A stretch of 64,000 bases of DNA, from positions 6,448,101 through 6,512,100 of the forward strand of contig NC_003074.8 of the NCBI RefSeq assembly GCF_000001735.4. Direction: 5' to 3'. Each line of letters opens with the position of its first letter. The stretch's first letter is position 1. Positions 60,415 to 64,000 of this stretch are shown here, one piece after another. The notes beneath the pieces were generated by a model. That model was not told the origin of the DNA, did no database searches, and saw only the letters and a list, made by a program, of their open reading frames with translations. The translations under genes and the position numbers were made by a program. This DNA is from Arabidopsis thaliana (lineage: Eukaryota > Streptophyta > Magnoliopsida > Brassicales > Brassicaceae).

Positions 60415-61239
60415 TTATGGCTTCCATTTTGAGTAGAATTTTTGATCACCCCACATTAACATTCTACTAAGCGAAACCCTAACGTTCTTCTTCTTCAAAT
60501 GCCAATGTCTTGGCCTTATCCTCTTCCCCAAGCTAAACGCAAAATACTGCGGAAACTTCTTGAGCTCTTCAAGTTCTCTTTCCATGTCGTAAACGAGAAA
60601 CTCGAACTTGGGCCTCAAGTTATCTTCAACACTGTATCCGAATATCGCCGGGATTCTCCCACAGACTCTAGCTGCTTCCTCGTGTTCGAAACCTATACTC
60701 TTCAAGAATCTCATCTTTGCTCTTAGCTTCTCAACTCTCGTGTTCAGCACGTGCGCGTTCGTCTTGCTGGCTCGGTTCAGATTCCGTACCCCTAGCTCCT
60801 TAAGGTAAACAAGCGTCGGTCTCAAGCAATACTCAACGTCGGAGAAGAGGATGTTCGGGCAATTTACGATTAAGCCCCTGGATTCTTCTGCGGAAGCTCC
60901 AAGCTCGCCGGTGAGAAAATCGAAGACGGGATCGAGTTTAGAGATGTCGAAAGTGGGCGAGAAGAGCTGTGGACAGAGGAAAACGAGGCGTGGGAAATCT
61001 TCGTCGGAGATTCCTTTCGATTTGAGGAGATTCACGGCGGAGAGGATAACGGAAAGATCATTCGCCGGAGGAGCAAGTCGGGGATTCTGAGGAACAATTC
61101 CGAGAGAAGAAAGGTGTCTTAGATTTTCACGGTGTGAGGTTTGGAATTTTAGATAGAGAGGCTTAGAGCTTGAAGGAGAAGGAGGAGACGAGAAAGACGA
61201 GAGAGGTTGAAGATGATGAAGTGAAGCAATAACAGCCAT
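60415..61239 (-). CDS. mTERF-family organellar protein
   Basis: Nucleic-acid-binding protein of the mitochondrial transcription termination factor family, in plants mostly involved in plastid or mitochondrial gene expression and splicing. Single exon, 274 residues. The first 45 residues are Ser/Pro-rich without acids (HHLQPLSSFSSPPSPSSS), a typical plastid transit peptide. Then come about five to six mTERF helical repeats with the proline motif (FPRLVFLCPQLF, RGLIVNCPNILF, AARVCGRIPAIFGYS, LKKFPQYFAFSLGKRIRPR). The C-terminus is the usual family end. Its 3' end faces that of the PLAA-like gene, with 163 bp between stops. Divergent from the S17 gene. Confidence 0.9.
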   Translation of the reverse strand: MAVIASLHHLQPLSSFSSPPSPSSSKPLYLKFQTSHRENLRHLSSLGIVPQNPRLAPPANDLSVILSAVNLLKSKGISDEDFPRLVFLCPQLFSPTFDISKLDPVFDFLTGELGASAEESRGLIVNCPNILFSDVEYCLRPTLVYLKELGVRNLNRASKTNAHVLNTRVEKLRAKMRFLKSIGFEHEEAARVCGRIPAIFGYSVEDNLRPKFEFLVYDMERELEELKKFPQYFAFSLGKRIRPRHWHLKKKNVRVSLSRMLMWGDQKFYSKWKP

Positions 61240-61381
61240 ATCGATGATTCTTCACTTCTTACTTCTCATCCCGGTTCGATTTTATTTATATCTGTTAAAT
61301 AAACCAGAAATTAGCTTTTGAAGCGGTTTAGTATGAGGCCGGTTCTGTTAACTACTATACTTCATGGACCTTAATATAAAT

Positions 61382-61403
61382 TGGGCTGAGATAACAAAGC
61401 CCA
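61382..61403. promoter_or_regulatory. Site II pair in the mTERF/S17 divergent promoter
   Basis: TGGGCT at 61382-61387 and its inverse AGCCCA at 61398-61403 lie in the 248 bp between the two start codons, in mirror order. Site II elements work in both orientations and are typical of genes for organelle biogenesis, so they may drive both genes. Confidence 0.6.
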
Positions 61404-61487
61404 TCATTATAAAACCCCTAGACCAGAAGAATCTTTTTCTCTTTGCTCTTTAGATTCTCAAAATCCAGAGAGAGCTCGTTAGGAAAA

Positions 61488-61969
61488 ATGAAGGCAGTGA
61501 TAGGGACAGTGGTGTCGAACAAAATGCAGATGTCGGTGGTGGTAGCCGTCGACAGACTCTTCCACAATAATATCTACAATCGATATGTCAAGCGTACTTC
61601 CAAGTTCATGGCTCACGATGAAAAGGACTCCTGTAACATCGGCGATCGAGTATTTTCCCCTTCATTTTTTGAATTTGATATACATTTGATCAAGAGCTCG
61701 AAAATTTAGGGAAGCTCTAGGAATATTTGAACTCAACCATTGGAAGTAGACTTGCCTGTTTGTTATTAGGCTGCTTTGGAAATGAAACTTGATTTGGTTG
61801 TTTGAAATATTAGGTGAAATTGGATCCTTCAAGGCCTTTGAGCAAGCATAAGCATTGGATTGTTTCAGAAATCATAAAGAAAGCACGCATTTATTCTCCA
61901 CAAGCTGCTGCTGCGGCTCTCAATTCCTCAACCTCCATTGCTGAGCAGCCCCCTGTTTCGTCTTCCTAA
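61488..61969 (+). CDS. Ribosomal protein uS17 family, mitochondrial type
   Basis: Small-subunit ribosomal protein of bacterial S17 type. Exons 61488-61649 and 61814-61969, joined in phase 0, give 105 residues. [18 protein letters not shown], a basic [14 protein letters not shown] and [20 protein letters not shown] are the S17 OB-fold core. The C-terminal 35 residues are an Ala/Ser-rich extension. No cleavable presequence is visible, as in several plant mitochondrial ribosomal proteins. The stop codon at 61967-61969 lies one base before a good donor (TAAG then gtgatt), so an intron follows in the 3' untranslated region. Confidence 0.9.
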
Positions 61970-62460
61970 GGTGATTTAGTTATTGCTCTCTAATTTTTTG
62001 TATCAGAATATTTTGTTTCAGTGTATTGTCCTTTGATACCTTTAGTGGAACTGCATGAGAATTGAACTTTGCTGTTTGACATTTGAGTTTTGATACTGTT
62101 TCTAAAGGTATGAGAGGCTATTGTGTGGCAATATAGCTTGTTAGGCATCTTGATGTTCCATTCTTAAGTTCTTGGAATCCATTTTGTGCTCCCTACATTT
62201 TCTGTGTCATACCCACTACGATTTATAGCTAGTTAGGCATCTTGATGTGCATCTACCGTAATCTATTTTTCTTACCTTTTTGGTTGGTTAGGCTTTAAAA
62301 CTCTGACTGTTCCTCTTGCTGCAGTTTTGCAGTTCTGGCGCAAACTCACCCCAGGGTCGAACAATGTGGGTCGCAGACGTAGCACCATCAGAAACAGAGA
62401 ATGTGGTAACTTCGAACATAATCCATCAAGCTGTAGTGTAGTGCTTTAGTAGATGATATT
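61970..62460 (+). other. S17 3' untranslated intron and terminal exon
   Basis: Donor at 61971 and acceptor before 62325 (cttgctgcag) would join the stop-codon exon to a terminal exon. That exon is open for 38 codons after its start (FCSSGANSPQGRT, VADVAPSETENV) up to a TAG at 62439. A second acceptor 8 bases further on (tttgcag) is also possible. Confidence 0.45.
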
Positions 62461-63068
62461 GATCAGATTTCGATCTCCTGATTACTTGTATAATTGATGA
62501 ATCCGAAGTTACAGATTATCTATTGAAAGTTTGATGAATAATTTTCACTCTAGCGAAAAAAAGCTAATTCAAAAAGACCAACAAGTTTACAGAGATTGTG
62601 TTGGTCAAAATCTATTCATAAGTGATGTTAAGAAGACCAAACTTACTCATCTAATTGGATATAAGCATTTGGAGAAAGTAAACGCCAATATGTAACAATG
62701 CATATAAGAATCCAGCGCCAAAAGTATTCAAATTCTAATGTGTCCTATGAAATGATTCTGGTTTGGATCCAAGTTTTGGAACAAACCAAACCGAATTAGC
62801 CTTGCCATGTCAGCATACTCCAATCAAACATTGATTGGTCTCTTGTAATGTTATGTGGGTCCCATCATATCAAGATGCAGTGGCAGACGCAGTAGAACTC
62901 TTGCTGAGTCTCAATTGTATCCATAAAGATAATAAAATTTGTATATTTCCTCTTTCCTCTGAGATTCCTTTGTCTGATCGTGAACTTGTAGTAGTGTTTT
63001 CGTGATAGAAAATTTTCAAAGTTAATGTGCATACACTAGCTAGTGAAGAAGAAGAAGACTAACTAAGA
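62461..63068 (+). promoter_or_regulatory. TIC62 promoter region and S17 3' flank
   Basis: AT-rich; the segment 62790-62960 holds CCAAT- and TATA-like sites (AATAAAATTTGTATATTTCC) upstream of the TIC62 leader. No other gene. Confidence 0.45.
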
Positions 63069-64000
63069 ATGGAAGGAACTTGTTTTCTCCGTGGACAACC
63101 TCTCACAACAATACCCTCTCTTCCCAGCAGAAAAGGGTTTCTTCTCCAAAGATGGAAGACCAATCGGATTGTCAGGTTTTCAGGTTTTAAGAATCACTCG
63201 GTTTCTGGAAAGTCGAGGTCTTTCGATCTTAGCCTCAGAGCTTCAGGTACTACTAAAAAGTTTCAAGCTTTTTGATTACACTACTTCTGCATCTTTTGGT
63301 TTGACTTTGTTTGCTTTTCGTGAAATGGGACTTTGCTCGAACGTGATTCGCTTCTTCTCTTAACACTTTATCTGTGTCTTGTTTTTGCTGATGGTTTCTG
63401 CAATGTTGTCGTTTCCCAAGTCTTTAATTCTAGTTTCAAAGTTCTCATCTTTTCAACCTTTTGATCAGACACCAGTAGTCTCATTATAATTTTTGGCGCC
63501 TGAAGCGCTAGCTTTACTGCAACATTTCTGGTATTGATTACCTGGAATTCATAGATTTTTACTCATTTCCCTACTTGTTATTGAACAAAGGTCCCATTAG
63601 AGCAAGCTCTGTAGTAACAGAAGCAAGCCCTACCAACTTAAATTCCAAAGAAGAAGACCTTGTCTTTGTAGCCGGTGCTACTGGTAAAGTTGGTTCTAGA
63701 ACTGTGAGGTCAGTTTCTTGCTTCTTTAAGTTTGAATGATAATTCACAATGCTGGTTGGTTGAACTGTCGAAGTGTCCTATCAATGTCGCCTTTCATACA
63801 GAGAGCTACTGAAGCTGGGATTTCGGGTTAGAGCTGGAGTTCGAAGTGCTCAGAGAGCAGGAAGTCTTGTGCAAGTATGGCTTACTTTGATTCTGAATAT
63901 TTGCTATAAGTGTTTCATCATTTTGGTGATGTTTATCCGCAATTGATACTTTGCAGAGTGTTAAGGAAATGAAGCTCCAGAACACAGATGAAGGAACTCA
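63069..64000 (+). CDS. TIC62: TIC62, chloroplast inner-envelope translocon subunit, 5' part
   Basis: Redox-sensing component of the chloroplast protein import machinery that also binds ferredoxin-NADP reductase and shuttles between membrane and stroma. Exons 63069-63246, 63591-63708, 63802-63873 and 63957 to the window end join in frame. Residues 1-60 are a Ser/Arg-rich transit peptide. Then comes the start of an extended short-chain-dehydrogenase Rossmann fold with VFVAGATGKVGSRTVRE (GxxGxxG) for NADP binding and the basic FRVRAGVRSAQRAG after the first alpha-beta unit. The FNR-binding Pro/Ser repeats of the C-terminus lie outside the window. Confidence 0.93.

Overview
The window is plant nuclear DNA and matches Arabidopsis thaliana chromosome 3, the stretch carrying ACT2. 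I base this on recognised proteins whose spliced lengths, rebuilt here exon by exon, equal the known Arabidopsis ones: WNK6 567 residues, ATG13-like 625, ACT2 377, PERK6 700, RABG3f 206, PLT5 539, LPAT5 375. Introns are short and AT-rich with GT..AG ends. Intergenic DNA is AT-rich, and site II (TGGGCY) and telo-box promoter motifs are typical of Brassicaceae. Locus identification is from memory; the gene structures were read from the sequence.

Layout. 1-4945 (-): 5' two thirds of TONSOKU/BRU1, divergent from RPL30C (5337-5770, +). Then three minus-strand genes: WNK6 (6207-8730), a mitochondrial-type S6 ribosomal protein (9830-11458) and an ATG13 homologue (11926-14410). After a 3.8-kb gap come two ATL RING-H2 genes (18204 and 22235, +). 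They flank or sit within what looks like an unrecognised spliced minus-strand gene (19659-20796, with a possible promoter and leader near 24.2-24.3 kb). ACT2 (27435-28732), ISY1 (29753-30655) and a small membrane protein (31646-32239) are on the plus strand. PERK6 (32601-35493, -), a tRNA-Thr(AGU) and RABG3f (36166-37905, +) follow.

38-47.5 kb is the accessory part: a Mutator-like element with near-identical 150-bp terminal inverted repeats and a 9-bp target duplication, a decayed tandem duplication, the microRNA hairpin MIR868A, the polyol transporter PLT5 (40900-43109, -) and a 4.4-kb AT-rich gap ending in an F-box relic. Next come an E-class PPR gene (48098-50134, +), a broken lipid-transfer-protein gene (50413-50716, -), LPAT5 (51429-52740, -), a 22-exon PLAA/Ufd3-type gene (53674-60252, +), an mTERF gene (60415-61239, -), a mitochondrial-type S17 gene (61488-61969, +) and the first exons of TIC62 (63069 to the end).

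The genes do not form one pathway; this is an ordinary gene-dense euchromatic arm. Shared organisation is limited to divergent promoters (TSK/RPL30C, PERK6/RABG3f, LPAT5/PLAA, mTERF/S17), several with site II motifs. I found no clearly new system. The best leads are the cryptic spliced minus-strand gene around the ATL pair, the young Mutator-like element beside MIR868A, and the two broken small genes.
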